Below the pieces are notes generated by a model. That model had not been told where the DNA came from and made no database searches. It saw only the letters and a program-made list of their open reading frames with translations. Of a stretch of 64,000 nucleotides of DNA, positions 10,694-23,263 are shown piece by piece. The DNA is from Lutraria lutraria (Eukaryota; Mollusca; Bivalvia; Venerida; Mactridae): the NCBI GenBank assembly GCA_964023205.1, contig OZ026835.1, positions 24,813,817 through 24,877,816 on the forward strand, given 5' to 3'. Both the position numbers and the translations under genes were made by a program. Numbering within the stretch: the first letter of the stretch is position 1; each line of letters starts with the position of its first letter.

Positions 10694-11881
10694 TCGACTC
10701 GACTGAATGCAATCTAAGAATGTGAAAACGAAGGAATGACATTTCAATAAAGTCGTCTTCTTACACATACCCATGCTTATATAGTTCCTACCTAGCATGG
10801 GGCGTAGTGGGCGTTTGACACAAGACGGCCCCCAAATCAGTGGGTCAGTTCTCTCCGCATATGCTTACTTACATTCTTAATTTGTTAAGTTCGCAAATAT
10901 ATGAAACACAATTTCAACGCGGTGCCTGGTCTCCCTCATTCAATTTGGAATTGTTCTGCGATTAATAGGTTCCACTATTCTCAGACTGATAGTTTTTAAA
11001 TAAATGCAATTCGGTAATGCAAGTACATCAATGTACATGCACCAACATACTATTATACTTACTCACCTAATTATATGTATACTAATTCACCATGTGTCCG
11101 ACTTACATACATATGTAACCGTCTATATAATTGATATTAAAACAAATTGTTACTTTAACACACGCGCTGCTTATGGAATTCACAGTAAGATACCTACGTA
11201 CCATATGCACATTGCCGCCAACGACAACAACCCAACATGCAATAATAACACTATACAGCAGCCTTGATTGGTACATAGTGCAACATATCAATCTAAAGCC
11301 ATACGGCTGGTTTCGTTACAGTAACCCCACGTGAAATGCGATTAACAATCGCTATTATTGCAGAAATGAATATTAATTAATGCAAAACGTACACAATGCG
11401 CTGTTTCTATTTCATTTAAATTGCAAGAAACAAACGCCAAGCGATTGCGGAACTGTTTGAAGCCTGCATAACACTAACGAATGAAAAAAGAAAGAAAAAA
11501 AAGATCCGTGGCCGGCCTCGAACCCGCCACAAAAAGTCTGTCTGTCTCGAAAGCTTTCAATGTCCGACGCTTTACCGACTGCGCCATAGCGGCACACTGT
11601 CTGACGAGAATCGGAACATATATATCAAGATTTTTGTGCACGTGTTCGGTTGAGTGGTTTCATATTACTGTAAACTTGGCAAGTTTTACGATATCAGAAA
11701 TAACTGTAAGAGACAAACATAATATATGACAAAAACATCCATTTCCCTCGGTGACCTTGATGCTCGGTGAGTGCGTTTCCTATACGTAATTGGGTTACTT
11801 CCCTTTGTCGATGATGCACGTTTATGCGTGTTTGTTACCTTCAGGGTGTGATAAAAATGAGCGCATATTACCAAATATAAA
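10694..11881. repeat. Satellite monomer, copy 10
   Basis: 1188 bp. Partner of copy 6. Private CAACATGCAATAAT and CCCTCGGTGACC. tRNA-like unit 11503-11593 (minus). Confidence 0.97.
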
Positions 11882-13070
11882 TCGACTCGACTGAATGCAA
11901 TCTAAGAATGTGAAACGAAGGAATGACATTTCAATAAAGTCGTCTTCTTACACATACCCATGCTTATATAGGTCCTACCTAGCATGGGGCGTAGTGGGCG
12001 TTTGACACAAGACGGCCCCCAAATCAGTGGGACAGTTCTCTCCGCATATGCTTACTTACATTCTTAATTTGTTAAGTTCGCAAATATATGAAACACAATT
12101 TCAACGCGGTGCCTGGTCTCCCTCATTCAATTTGGAATTGTTCTGCGATTAATCGGTTCCACTATTCTCAGACTGATAGTTTTTAAATAAATGCAATTCG
12201 GTAATGCAAGTACATCGATGTACATGCACCAACATACTATTATACTTACTCACCTAATTATATGTATACTAATTCACCATGTGTCCGACTTACATACATA
12301 TGTAACCGTCTATATAATTGATATTAAAACAAATTGTTACTTTAACACACGCGCTGCTTATGGAATTCACAGTAAGATACCTACGTACCATATGCACATT
12401 GCCGCCAACGACAACAACCCAACACGCAATGATAACACTATACAGCAGCCTTGATTGGTACATAGTGCAACATATCAAACTAAAGCCATACGGCTGGTTT
12501 CGTTACAGTAACCCCACGTGAAATGCGATTAACAATCGCTATTATTGCAGAAATGAATATTAATTAATGCAAAACGTACACAATGCGCTGTTTCTATTTC
12601 ATTTAAATTGCAAGAAACAAACGCCAAGCGATTGCGGAACTGTTTGAAGCCTGCATAACACTAACGAATGAAAAAAGAAAGAAAAAAAAAAGATCCGTGG
12701 CCGGCCTCGAACCCGCCACAAAAAGTCTGTCTGTCTCGAAAGCTTTCAATGTCCGCCGCTTTACCGACTGCGCCATAGCGGCACACTGTCTGACGAGAAT
12801 CGGAACATATATATCAAGATTTTTGTGCACGTGTTCGGTTGAGTGGTTTCATATTACTGTAAACTTGGCAAGTTTTACGATATCAGAAATTACTGTAAGA
12901 GACAAACATAATATATGACAAAAACATCCATTTCCCTTGGTGTCCTTGATGCTCGGTGGGTGCGTTTCCTATACGTAATTGGGTTACTTCCCTTTGTCGA
13001 TGATGCACGTTTATGCGTGTTCGTTAACTTCTGGGTGTGATAAAAATGAGCGCATATTACCAAATATAAA
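11882..13070. repeat. Satellite monomer, copy 11
   Basis: 1189 bp. Partner of copy 7. tRNA-like unit 12692-12782 (minus). Confidence 0.97.
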
Positions 13071-14258
13071 TCGACTCGACTGAATGCAATCTAAGAATGT
13101 GAAAACGAAGGAATGACATTTCAATAAAGTCGTCTTCTTACACATACCCATGCTTATATAGTTCCTACCTAGCATGGGGCGTAGTGGGTGTTTGACACAA
13201 GACGGCCCCCAAATCAGTGGGACAGTTCTCTCCGCATATGCTTACTTACATTCTTAATTTGTTAAGTTCGCAAATATATGAAACACAATTTCAACGCGGT
13301 GCCTGGTCTCCCTCATTCAATTTGGAATTGTTCTGCGATTAATCGGTTCCACTATTCTCAGACTGATAGTTTTTAAATAAATGCAATTCGGTAATGCAAG
13401 TACATCAATGTACATGCATCAACATACTATTATACTTACTCACCTAATTATATGTATACTGATTCACCATGTGTCCGACTTACATACATATGTAACCGTC
13501 TATATAATTGATATTAAAACAAATTGTTACTTTAACACACGCGCTGCTTATGGAATTCACAGTAAGATACCTACGTACCATATGCACATTGCCGCCAACG
13601 ACAACAACCCAACACGCAATGATAACACTATACAGCAGCCTTGATTGGTACATAGTGCAACATATCAAACTAAAGCCATACGGCTGGTTTCGTTACAGTA
13701 ACCCCACGTGAAATGCGATTAACAATCGCTATTATTGCAGAAATGAATATTAATTAATGCAAACGTACACAATGCGCTGTTTCTATTTCATTTAAATTGC
13801 AAGAAACAAACGCCAAGCGATTGCGGAACTGTTTGAAGCCTGCATAACACTAACGAATGAAAAAAGAAAGAAAAAAAAAGATTCGTGGCCGGCCTCGAAC
13901 CCGCCACAAAAAGTCTGTCTGTCTCGAAACCTTTCAATGTCCGACGCTTTACCGACTGCGCCATAGCGGCACACTGTCTGACGAGAATCGGAACATATAT
14001 ATCAAGATTTTTGTGCACGTGTTCGGTTGAGTGGTTTCATATTACTGTAAACTTGGCAAGTTTTACGATATCAGAAATTACTGTAAGAGACAAACATAAT
14101 ATATGACAAAAACATCCATTTCCCTTGGTGTCCTTGATGCTCGGTGGGTGTGTTTCCTATACGTAATTGGGTTACTTCCCTTTGTCGATGATGCACGTTT
14201 ATGCGTGTTCGTTAACTTGTGGGTGTGATAAAAATGAGCGCATATTACCAAATATAAA
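13071..14258. repeat. Satellite monomer, copy 12
   Basis: 1188 bp. Partner of copy 8. Private GTTAACTTGTGGG near the end. tRNA-like unit 13880-13970 (minus). Confidence 0.97.
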
Positions 14259-15447
14259 TCGACTCGACTGAATGCAATCTAAGAATGTGAAAACGAAGGA
14301 ATGACATTTCAATAAAGTCGTCTTCTTACACATACCCATGCTTATATAGTTCCTACCTAGCATGGGGCGTAGTGGGTGTTTGACACAAGACGGCCCCCAA
14401 ATCAGTGGGACAGTTCTCTCCGCATATGCTTACTTACATTCTTAATTTGTTAAGTTCGCAAATATATGAAACACAATTTCAACGCGGTGCCTGGTCTCCC
14501 TCATTCAATTTGGAATTGTTCTGCGATTAATCGGTTCCACTATTCTCAGACTGATAGTTTTTAAATAAATGCAATTCGGTAATGCAAGTACATCAATGTA
14601 CATGCACCAACATACTATTATACTTACTCACCTAATTATATGTATACTAATTCACCATGTGTCCGACTTACATACATATGTAACCGTCTATATAATTGAT
14701 ATTAAAACAAATTGTTACTTTAACACACGCGTTGCTTATGGAATTCACAGTAAGATACCTACGTACCATATGCACATTGCCGCCAACGACAACAACCCAA
14801 CACGCAATGATAACACTATACAGCAGCCTTGATTGGTACATAGTGCAACATATCAAACTAAAGCCATACGGCTGGTTTCGTTACAGTAACCCCACGTGAA
14901 ATGCGATTAACAATCGCTATTATTGCAGAAATGAATATTAATTAATGCAAACGTACACAATGCGCTGTTTCTATTTCATTTAAATTGCAAGAAACAAACG
15001 CCAAGCGATTGCGGAACTGTTTGAAGTCTGCATAACACTAACGAATGAAAAAAGAAAGAAAAAAAAAAGATCCGTGGCCGGCCTCGAACCCGCCACAAAA
15101 AGTCTGTCTGTCTCGAAAGCTTTCAATGTCCGACGCTTTACCGACTGCGCCATAGCGGCACACTGTCTGACGAGAATCGGAACATATATATCAAGATTTT
15201 TGTGCAGGTGTTCGGTTGAGTGGTTTCATATTACTGTAAACTTGGCAAGTTTTACGATATCAGAAATTACTGTAAGAGACAAACATAATATATGACAAAA
15301 ACATCCATTTCCCTTGGTGTCCTTGATGCTCGGTGGGTGCGTTTCCTATACGTAATTGGGTTACTTCCCTTTGTCGATGATGCACGTTTATGCGTGTTCG
15401 TTAACTTCAGGGTGTGATAAAAATGAGCGCATATTACCAAATATAAA
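14259..15447. repeat. Satellite monomer, copy 13
   Basis: 1189 bp. Private GCGTTGCTT and GCAGGTGTTC, which removes the second E-box. tRNA-like unit 15069-15159 (minus). Confidence 0.97.
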
Positions 15448-16635
15448 TCGACTCGACTGAATGCAATCTAAGAATGTGAAAACGAAGGAATGACATTTCA
15501 ATAAAGTCGTCTTCTTACACATACCCATGCTTATATAGTTCCTACCTAGCATGGGGCGTAGTGGGTGTTTGACACAAGACGGCCCCGAAATGAGTGGGAC
15601 AGTTCTCTCCGCATATGCTTACTTACATTCTTAATTTGTTAAGTTCGCAAATATATGAAACACAATTTCAACGCGGTGCCTGGTCTCCCTCATTCAATTT
15701 GGAATTGTTCTGCTATTAATCGGTTCCACTATTCTCAGACTGATAGTTTTTAAATAAATGCATTTCGGTAATGCAAGTACATCAATGTACATGCACCAAC
15801 ATACTATTATACTTACTCACCTAATTATATGTATACTGATTTACCATGTGTCCGACTTACATACATATGTAACCGTCTATATAATTGATATTAAAACAAA
15901 TTGTTACTTTAACACACGCGCTGCTTATGGAATTCACAGTAAGATACCTACGTACCATATGCACATTGCCGCCAACGACAACAACCCAACACGCAATGAT
16001 AACACTATACAGCAGCCTTGATTGGTACATAGTGCAACATATCAAACTAAAGCCATACGGCTGGTTTCGTTACAGTAACCCCACGTGAAATGCGATTAAC
16101 AATCGCTATTATTGCAGAAATGAATATCAATTAATGCAAAACGTACACAATGCGCTGTTTCTATTCCATTTAAATTGCAAGAAACAAACGCCAAGCGATT
16201 GCGGAACTGTTTGAAGCCTGCATAACACTAACGAATGAAAAAAGAAAGAAAAAAAAGATCCGTGGCCGGCCTCGAACCCGCCATAAAAAGTCTGACTGTC
16301 TCGAAAGCTTTCAATGTCCGACGCTTTACCGACTGCGCCATAGCGGCACACTGTCTGACGAGAATCGGAACATATATATCAAGATTTTTGTGCACGTGTT
16401 CGGTTGAGTGGTTTCATATTACTGTAAACTTGGCAAGTTTTACGATATCAGAAATTACTGTAAGAGACAAACATAATATATGACAAAAACATCAATTTCC
16501 CTTGGTGTCCTTGATGCTCGGGGGGTGCGTTTCCTATACGTAATTGGGTTATTTCCCTTTGTCGATGATGCACGTTTATGCGTGTTCGTTACCTTCAGGG
16601 TGTGATAAAAATGAGCGCATATTACCAAATATAAA
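15448..16635. repeat. Satellite monomer, copy 14
   Basis: 1188 bp. Private GGCCCCGAAATGAG and TGCTATTAAT; ATGCATTTCGG recurs from copy 1. tRNA-like unit 16257-16347 (minus), with two changes between the boxes. Confidence 0.97.
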
Positions 16636-17824
16636 TCGACTCGACTGAATGCAATCTAAGAATGTGAAAACGAAGGAATGACATTTCAATAAAGTCGTCT
16701 TCTTACACATACCCATGCTTATATAGTTCCTACCTAGCATGGGGCGTAGTGGGTGTTTGACACAAGACGGCACCCAAATCAGTGGGACAGTTCTCTCCGC
16801 ATATGCTTACTTACATTCTTAATTTGTTAAGTTCGCAAATGTATGAAACACAATTTCAACGCGGTGCCTGGTCTCCCTCATTCAATTTGGAATTGTTCTG
16901 CGATTAATCGGTTCCACTATTCTCAGACTGATAGTTTTTAAATAAATGCAATTCGGTAATGCAAGTACATCAATGTACATGCACCAACATACTATTATAC
17001 TTACTCACCTAATTATATGTATACTGATTCACCATGTGTCCGACTTACATACATATGTAACCGTCTATATAATTGATATTAAAACAAATTGTTACTTTAA
17101 CACACGCGCTGCTTATGGAATTCACAGTAAGATACCTACGTACCATATGCACATTGCCGCCAACGACAACAACCCAACACGCAATGATAACACTATACAG
17201 CAGCCTTGATTGGTACATAGTGCAACTATCAAACTAAAGCCATACGGCTGGTTTCGTTACAGTAACCCCACGTGAAATGCGATTAACAATCGCTATTATT
17301 GCAGAAATGAATATTAATTAATTCAAAACGTACACAATGCGCTGTTTCTATTTCATTTAAATTGCAAGAAACAAACGCCAAGCGATTGCGGAACTGTTTG
17401 AAGCCTGCATAACACTAACGAATGAAAAAAGAAAGAAAAAAAAAAGATCCGTGGCCGGCCTCGAACCCGCCACAAAAAGTCTGTCTGTCTCGAAAGCTTT
17501 CAATGTCCGACGCTTTACCGACTGCGCCATAGCGGCACACTGTCTGACGAGAATCGGAACATATATATCAAGATTTTTGTGCACGTGTTCGGTTGAGTAA
17601 TTTCATATTATTGTAAACTTGGCAAGTGTTACGATATCAGAAATTACTGTAAGAGACAAACATAATATATGACAAAAACATCCATTTCCCTTGGTGTCCT
17701 TGATGCTCGGTGGGTGCGTTTCCTATACGTAATTGGGTTACTTCCCTTTGTCGATGATGCACGTTTATGCGTGTTCGTTACCTTCAGGGTTTGATAAAAA
17801 TGAGCGCATATTACCAAATATAAG
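16636..17824. repeat. Satellite monomer, copy 15
   Basis: 1189 bp. GGCACCC weakens the GC-rich stem-loop. Two bases are lost in GCAACTATC near 17226. tRNA-like unit 17446-17536 (minus). Confidence 0.97.
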
Positions 17825-19013
17825 TCGACACGACTGAATGCAATCTAAGAATGTGAAAACGAATGAATGACATTTCAATAAAGTCGTCTTCTTACACATA
17901 CCCATGCTTATATAGTTCCTACCTAGCATGGGGCGTAGTGGGTGTTTGACACAAGACGGCCCCCAAATCAGTGGGACAGTTCTCTCCGCATATGCTTACT
18001 TACATTCTTAATTTGTTAAGTTCTTAAATATATGAAACACAATTTCAACGCGGTGCCTGGTCTCCCTCATTCAATTTGGAATTGTTCTGCGATTAATCGG
18101 ATCCACTATTCTCAGACTGATAGTTTTTAAATAAATGCAATTCGGTAATGCAAGTACATCAATGTACATGCACCAACATACTATTATACTTACTCACCTA
18201 ATTATATGTATACTGATTCACCATGTGTCCGACTTACATACATATGTAACCGTCTATATAATTGATATTAAAACAAATTGTTACTTTAACACACGCGCTG
18301 CTTATGGAATTCACAGTAAGATACCTACGTACCATATGCACATTGCCGCCAACGACAACAACCCAACACGCAATGATAACACTATACAGCAGCCTTGATT
18401 GGTACATAGTGCAACATATCAAACTAAAGCCATACGGCTGGTTTCGTTACAGTAACCCCACGTGAAATGCGATTAACAATCGCTATTATTGCAGAAATGA
18501 ATATCAATTAATGCAAAAGGTACACAATGCGCTGTTTCTATTTCATTTCAATTGCAAGAAACAAACGCCAAGCGATTGCGGAACTGTTTGAAGCCTGCAT
18601 AACACTAACGAATGAAAAAAGAAAGAAAAAAAAAGATCCGTGGCCGGCCTCGAACCCGCCACAAAAAGTCTGTCTGTCTCGAAAGCTTTCAATGTCCGAC
18701 GCTTTACCGACTGCGCCATAGCGGCACACTGTCTGACGAGAATCGGAACATATATATCAAGATTTTTGTGCACGTGTTCGGTTGAGTGGTTTCATATTAC
18801 TGTAAACTTGGCAAGTTTTACGATATCAGAAATTACTGTAAGAGACAAACATAATATATGACAAAAACATCAATTTCCCTTGGTGTCCTTGATGCTCGGG
18901 GGGTGCGTTTCCTATACGTAATTGGGTTATTTCCCTTTGTCGATGATGCACGTTTATGCGTGTTCGTTACCTTCAGGGTGTGATAAAAATGAGCGCATAT
19001 TACCAAATATAAA
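17825..19013. repeat. Satellite monomer, copy 16
   Basis: 1189 bp. Starts TCGACACGAC. Private AAAAGGTACAC and TTTCAATTGC. tRNA-like unit 18635-18725 (minus). Confidence 0.97.
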
Positions 19014-20202
19014 TCGACTCGACTGAATGCAATCTAAGAATGTGAAAACGAAGGAATGACATTTCAATAAAGTCGTCTTCTTACACATACCCATGCTTAT
19101 ATAGTTCCTACCTAGCATGGGGCGTAGTGGGTGTTTGACACAAGATGGCCCCCAAATCAGTGGGACAGTTCTCTCCGCATATGCTTACTTACATTCTTAA
19201 TTTGTTAAGTTCGCAAATAAATGAAATACAATTTCAACGCGGTGCCTGGTCTCCCTCATTCAATTTGGAATTGTTCTGCGATTAATCGGTTCCACTATTC
19301 TCAGACTGATAGTTTTTAAATAAATGCAATTCGGTAATGCAAGTACATCAATGTACATGCACCAACATACTATTATACTTACTCACCTAATTATATGTAT
19401 ACTGATTCACCATGTGTCCGACTTACATACATATGTAACCGTCTATATAATTGATATTAAAACAAATTGTTACTTTAAAACACGCGCTGCTTATGGAATT
19501 CACAGTAAGATACCTACGTACCATATGCACATTGCCGCCAACGACAACAACCCAACACGCAATGATAACACTATACAGCAGCATTGATTGGTACATAGTG
19601 CAACATATCAAACTAAAGCCATACGGCTCGATTCGTTACAGTAACCCCACGTGAAATGCGATTAACAATCGCTATTATTGCAGAAATGAATATTAATTAA
19701 TGCAAAACGTACATAATGCGCTGTTTCTATTTCATTTAAATTGCAGGAAACAAACGCCAAGCGATTGCGGAACTGTTTGAAGCCTGCATAACACTAACGA
19801 ATGAAAAAAGAAAGAAAAAAAAAGATCCGTGGCCGTCCTCGAACCCGCCATTAAAATTATGTCTGTCTCGAAAGCTTTCAATGTCAGACGCTCAACCGAC
19901 TGCGCCATAGCGGCACACTGTCTGACGAGAATCGGAACATATATATCAAGATTTTTGTGCACGTGTTCGGTTGAGTGATTTCATATTATTGTAAACTTGG
20001 CAAGTGTTACGATATCAGAAATTACTGTAAGAGACAAACATAATATATGACAAAAACATCCATTTCCCTTGGTGTCCTTGATGCTCGGTGGGTGCGTTTC
20101 CTATACGTAATTGGGTTACTTCCCTTTGTCGATGATGCACGTTTATGCGTGTTCGTTACCTTCAGGGTTTGATAAAAATGAGCGCATATTACCAAATATA
20201 AG
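19014..20202. repeat. Satellite monomer, copy 17
   Basis: 1189 bp. Carries the divergent tRNA-like unit 19824-19914 and further private changes (AGATGGCCC, TTTAAAACACG, GGCTCGATTCG). Confidence 0.97.
19824..19914 (-). ncRNA. Divergent tRNA-like unit (copy 17)
   Basis: This copy differs from the array consensus by a cluster of changes confined to the tRNA-like unit. The B box reads GGTTCGAGGAC. The stretch between the boxes is rewritten around 19850-19860. The bases after the A box read GGTTGAGCG instead of GGTAAAGCG, which is closer to an ordinary tRNA D loop. A box and T-run are intact. Neighbouring satellite sequence is normal. This suggests replacement by gene conversion from another member of a dispersed tRNA-like family, or survival of an older allele. 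Confidence 0.6.
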
Positions 20203-21039
20203 TCGACACGACGGAATGCAATCTAAGAATGTGAAAACGAATGAATGACATTTCAATAAAGTCGTCTTCTTACACATACCCATGCTTATATAGTTCCTAC
20301 CTAGCATGGGGCGTAGTGGGTGTTTGACACAAGACGGCCCCCAAATCAGTGGGACAGTTCTCTCCGCATATGCTTACTTACATTCTTAATTTGTTAAGTT
20401 CTTAAATATATGAAATACAATTTCAACGCGGTGCCTGGTCTCCCTCATTCAATTTGGAATTGTTCTGCGATTAATCGGTTCCACTATTCTCAGACTGATA
20501 GTTTTTAAATAAATGCAATTCGGTAGTGCAAGTACATCAATGTACATGCACCAACATACTATTATACTTACTCACCTAATCATATGTATACTGATTCACC
20601 ATGTGTCCGACTTACATACATATGTAACCGTCTATATAGTTGATATTAAAACAAATTGTAACTTTAACACACGCGCTGTTAATGGAATTCACAGTAAGAT
20701 ACCTACGTACCATATGCACATTGCCGCCAACGACAACAACCCAACACGCAATGATAACACTATACAGCAGCCTTGATTGGTACATAGTGCAACATATCAA
20801 ACTAAAGCCATACGGCTGGTTTCGTTACAGTAACCCCACGTGAAATGCGATTAACAATCGCTATTATTGCAGAAATGAATATTAATTAATGCAAAACGTA
20901 CACAATGCGCTGTTTCTATTTCATTTAAATTGCAAGAAACAAACGCCAAGCGATTGCGGAACTGTTTGAAGCCTGCATAACACTAACGAATGAAAAAAGA
21001 AAGAAAAAAAAAGATCCGTGGCCGGCCTCGAACCCGCCA
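20203..21039. repeat. Satellite monomer, copy 18, truncated
   Basis: 837 bp. Breaks off inside the tRNA-like unit at 21039, and the next base continues at the equivalent of 20357. Confidence 0.95.
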
Positions 21040-21721
21040 GTTCTCTCCGCATATGCTTACTTACATTCTTAATTTGTTAAGTTCTTAAATATATGAAATA
21101 CAATTTCAACGCGGTGCCTGGTCTCCCTCATTCAATTTGGAATTGTTCTGCGATTAATCGGTTCCACTATTCTCAGACTGATAGTTTTTAAATAAATGCA
21201 ATTCGGTAATGCAAGTACATCAATGTACATGCACCAACATACTATTATACTTACTCACCTAATCATATGTATACTGATTCACCATGTGTCCGACTTACAT
21301 ACATATGTAACCGTCTATATAGTTGATATTAAAACAAATTGTTACTTTAACACACGCGCTGTTAATGGAATTCACAGTAAGATACCTACGTACCATATGC
21401 ACATTGCCGCCAACGACAACAACCCAACACGCAATGATAACACTATACAGCAGCCTTGATTGGTACATAGTGCAACATATCAAACTAAAGCCATACGGCT
21501 GGTTTCGTTACAGTAACCCCACGTGAAATGCGATTAACAATCGCTATTATTGCAGAAATGAATATTAATTAATGCAAAACGTACACAATGCGCTGTTTCT
21601 ATTTCATTTAAATTGCAAGAAACAAACGCCAAGCGATTGCGGAACTGTTTGAAGCCTGCATAACACTAACGAATGAAAAAAGAAAGAAAAAAAAAGATCC
21701 GTGGCCGGCCTCGAACCCGCC
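20355..21721 (+). repeat. 683-bp tandem duplication inside the array
   Basis: The segment from CAGTTCTCTCC (20355) to the B box end CCCGCCA (21039) is followed at once by a second copy starting GTTCTCTCC (21040). Both halves share private variants: TTCTTAAATATATG, AATCATATG, TATAGTTGAT and CTGTTAATGG. They differ at only two sites I could see, GTAGTGC against GTAATGC and TGTAACTT against TGTTACTT. The normal flanking sequences share only CA at the joint, so the duplication arose out of register with the 1.19-kb period. Confidence 0.9.
21013..21039 (-). pseudogene. tRNA-like unit truncated by the 683-bp junction (copy 18)
   Basis: Only the 3' 27 bases remain, including the B box (21024-21034) and the adjoining T tract. 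The A box and upstream TATA are lost because the sequence jumps at 21038-21039 to a point near base 155 of the next monomer. The unit therefore cannot be a complete Pol III gene. Confidence 0.85.
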
Positions 21722-22074
21722 ACAAAAAGTCTGTTTGTCTCGAAAGCTTTCAATGTCCGACGCTTTACCGACTGCGCCATAGCGGCACACTGTCTGACGA
21801 GAATCGGAACATATATATCAAGATTTTTGTGCACGTGTTCGGTTGAGTGGTTTCATATTACTGTAAACTTGGCAAGTTTTACGATATCAGAAATTACTGT
21901 AAGAGACAAACATAATATATGACAAAAACATTCATTTCCCTTGGTGTCCTTGATGCTCGGTGGGTGCGTTTCCTATACGCAATTGGGTTACTTCCCTTTG
22001 TCGATGATGCACGTTTATGCGTGTTCGTTACCTTCAGGGTGTGATAAAAATGAGCGCATATTACCAAATATAAA
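21040..22074. repeat. Satellite monomer, copy 19, 5'-truncated
   Basis: 1035 bp. Lacks roughly the first 154 bases, including the GC-rich stem-loop. tRNA-like unit 21696-21786 (minus), with one change (CTGTTTGTC). Confidence 0.95.
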
Positions 22075-23263
22075 TCAACTCGACTGAATGCAATCTAAGA
22101 ATGTAAAAACGAAGGAATGACATTTCAATAAAGTCGTCTTCTTACACATACCCATGCTTATATAGTTCCTACCTAGCATGGGGCGTAGTGGGTGTTTGAC
22201 ACAAGACGGCCCCCAAATCAGTGGGACAGTTCTCTCCGCATATGCTTACTTACATTCTTAATTTGTTAAGTTCGCAAATATATGAAACACAATTTCAACG
22301 CGGTGCCTGGTCTCCCTCATTCAATTTGGAATTGTTCTGCGATTAATCGGTTCCACTATTCTCAGACTGATAGTTTTTAAATAAATGCAATTCGGTAGTG
22401 CAAGTACATCAATGTACATGCACCAACATACTATTATACTTACTCACCTAATTATATGTATACTGATTCACCATGTGTCCGACTTACATACATATGTAAC
22501 CGTCTATATAATTGATATTAAAACAAATTGTTACTTTAACACACGCGCTGCTTATGGAATTCACAGTAAGATACCTACGTACCATATGCACATTGCCGCC
22601 AACGACAACAACCCAACACGCAATGATAACACTATACAGCAGCCTTGATTGGTACATAGTGCAACATATCAAACTAAAGCCATACGGCTGGTTTCGTTAC
22701 AGTAACCCCACGTGAAATGCGATAAACAATCGCTATTATTGCAGAAATGAATATTAATTAATGCAAAACGTACACAATGCGCTGTTTCTATTTCATTTAA
22801 ATTGCAAGAAACAAACGCCAAGCGATTGCGGAACTGTTTGAAGCCTGCATAACACTAACGAATGAAAAAAGAAAGAAAAAAAAAGATCCGTGGCCGGCCT
22901 CGAACCCGCCATAAAAAGTCTGTCTGTCTCGAAAGCTTTCAATGTCCGACGCTTTACCGACTGCGCCATAGCGGCACACTGTCTGACGAGAATCGGAACA
23001 TATATATCAATATTTTTGTGCACGTGTTCGGTTGAGTGGTTTCATATTACTGTAAACTTGGCAAGTTTTACGATATCAGAAATTACTGTAAGAGACAAAC
23101 ATAATATATGACAAAAACATCCATTTCCCTTGGTGTCCTTGATGCTCGGTGGGTGCGTTTCCTATACGTAATTGGGTTACTTCCCTTTGTCGATGATGCA
23201 CGTTTATGCGTGTTCGTTACCTTCAGGGTGTGATAAAAATGAGCGCATATTACCAAATATAAA
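22075..23263. repeat. Satellite monomer, copy 20
   Basis: 1189 bp. Starts TCAACTCGAC; AATGTAAAAAC. tRNA-like unit 22885-22975 (minus). Confidence 0.97.

Larger units (their letters stand above)
5931..14258 (+). repeat. Higher-order repeat, 4 monomers, period 4752
   Basis: Copies 6, 7, 8 match copies 10, 11, 12. Copies 6 and 10 share GGGTCAGTT, TAATAGGTTCC, CAATAATAAC and ATCAATCTAAAG. Copies 7 and 11 share GTGAAACG (one A lost), TATAGGTCC, CATCGATG and GTCCGCCGC. Copies 8 and 12 share CATGCATCAAC, GATTCGTGG and CGAAACCTTTC. The ends of copies 5 and 9 share CGCATATTTCC. Confidence 0.88.
16124..20410 (+). repeat. Higher-order repeat, 2 monomers, period about 2378
   Basis: The 3' part of copy 14 and copy 16 share AATATCAATTAATG, ACATCAATTTCCC, CGGGGGGTG and GGTTATTTCCC. 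Copies 15 and 17 share ATTATTGTAAAC, AAGTGTTACG and CAGGGTTTG. The starts of copies 16 and 18 share AAGTCGACACGAC, GAATGAATG and TTCTTAAATATATG. Confidence 0.85.
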
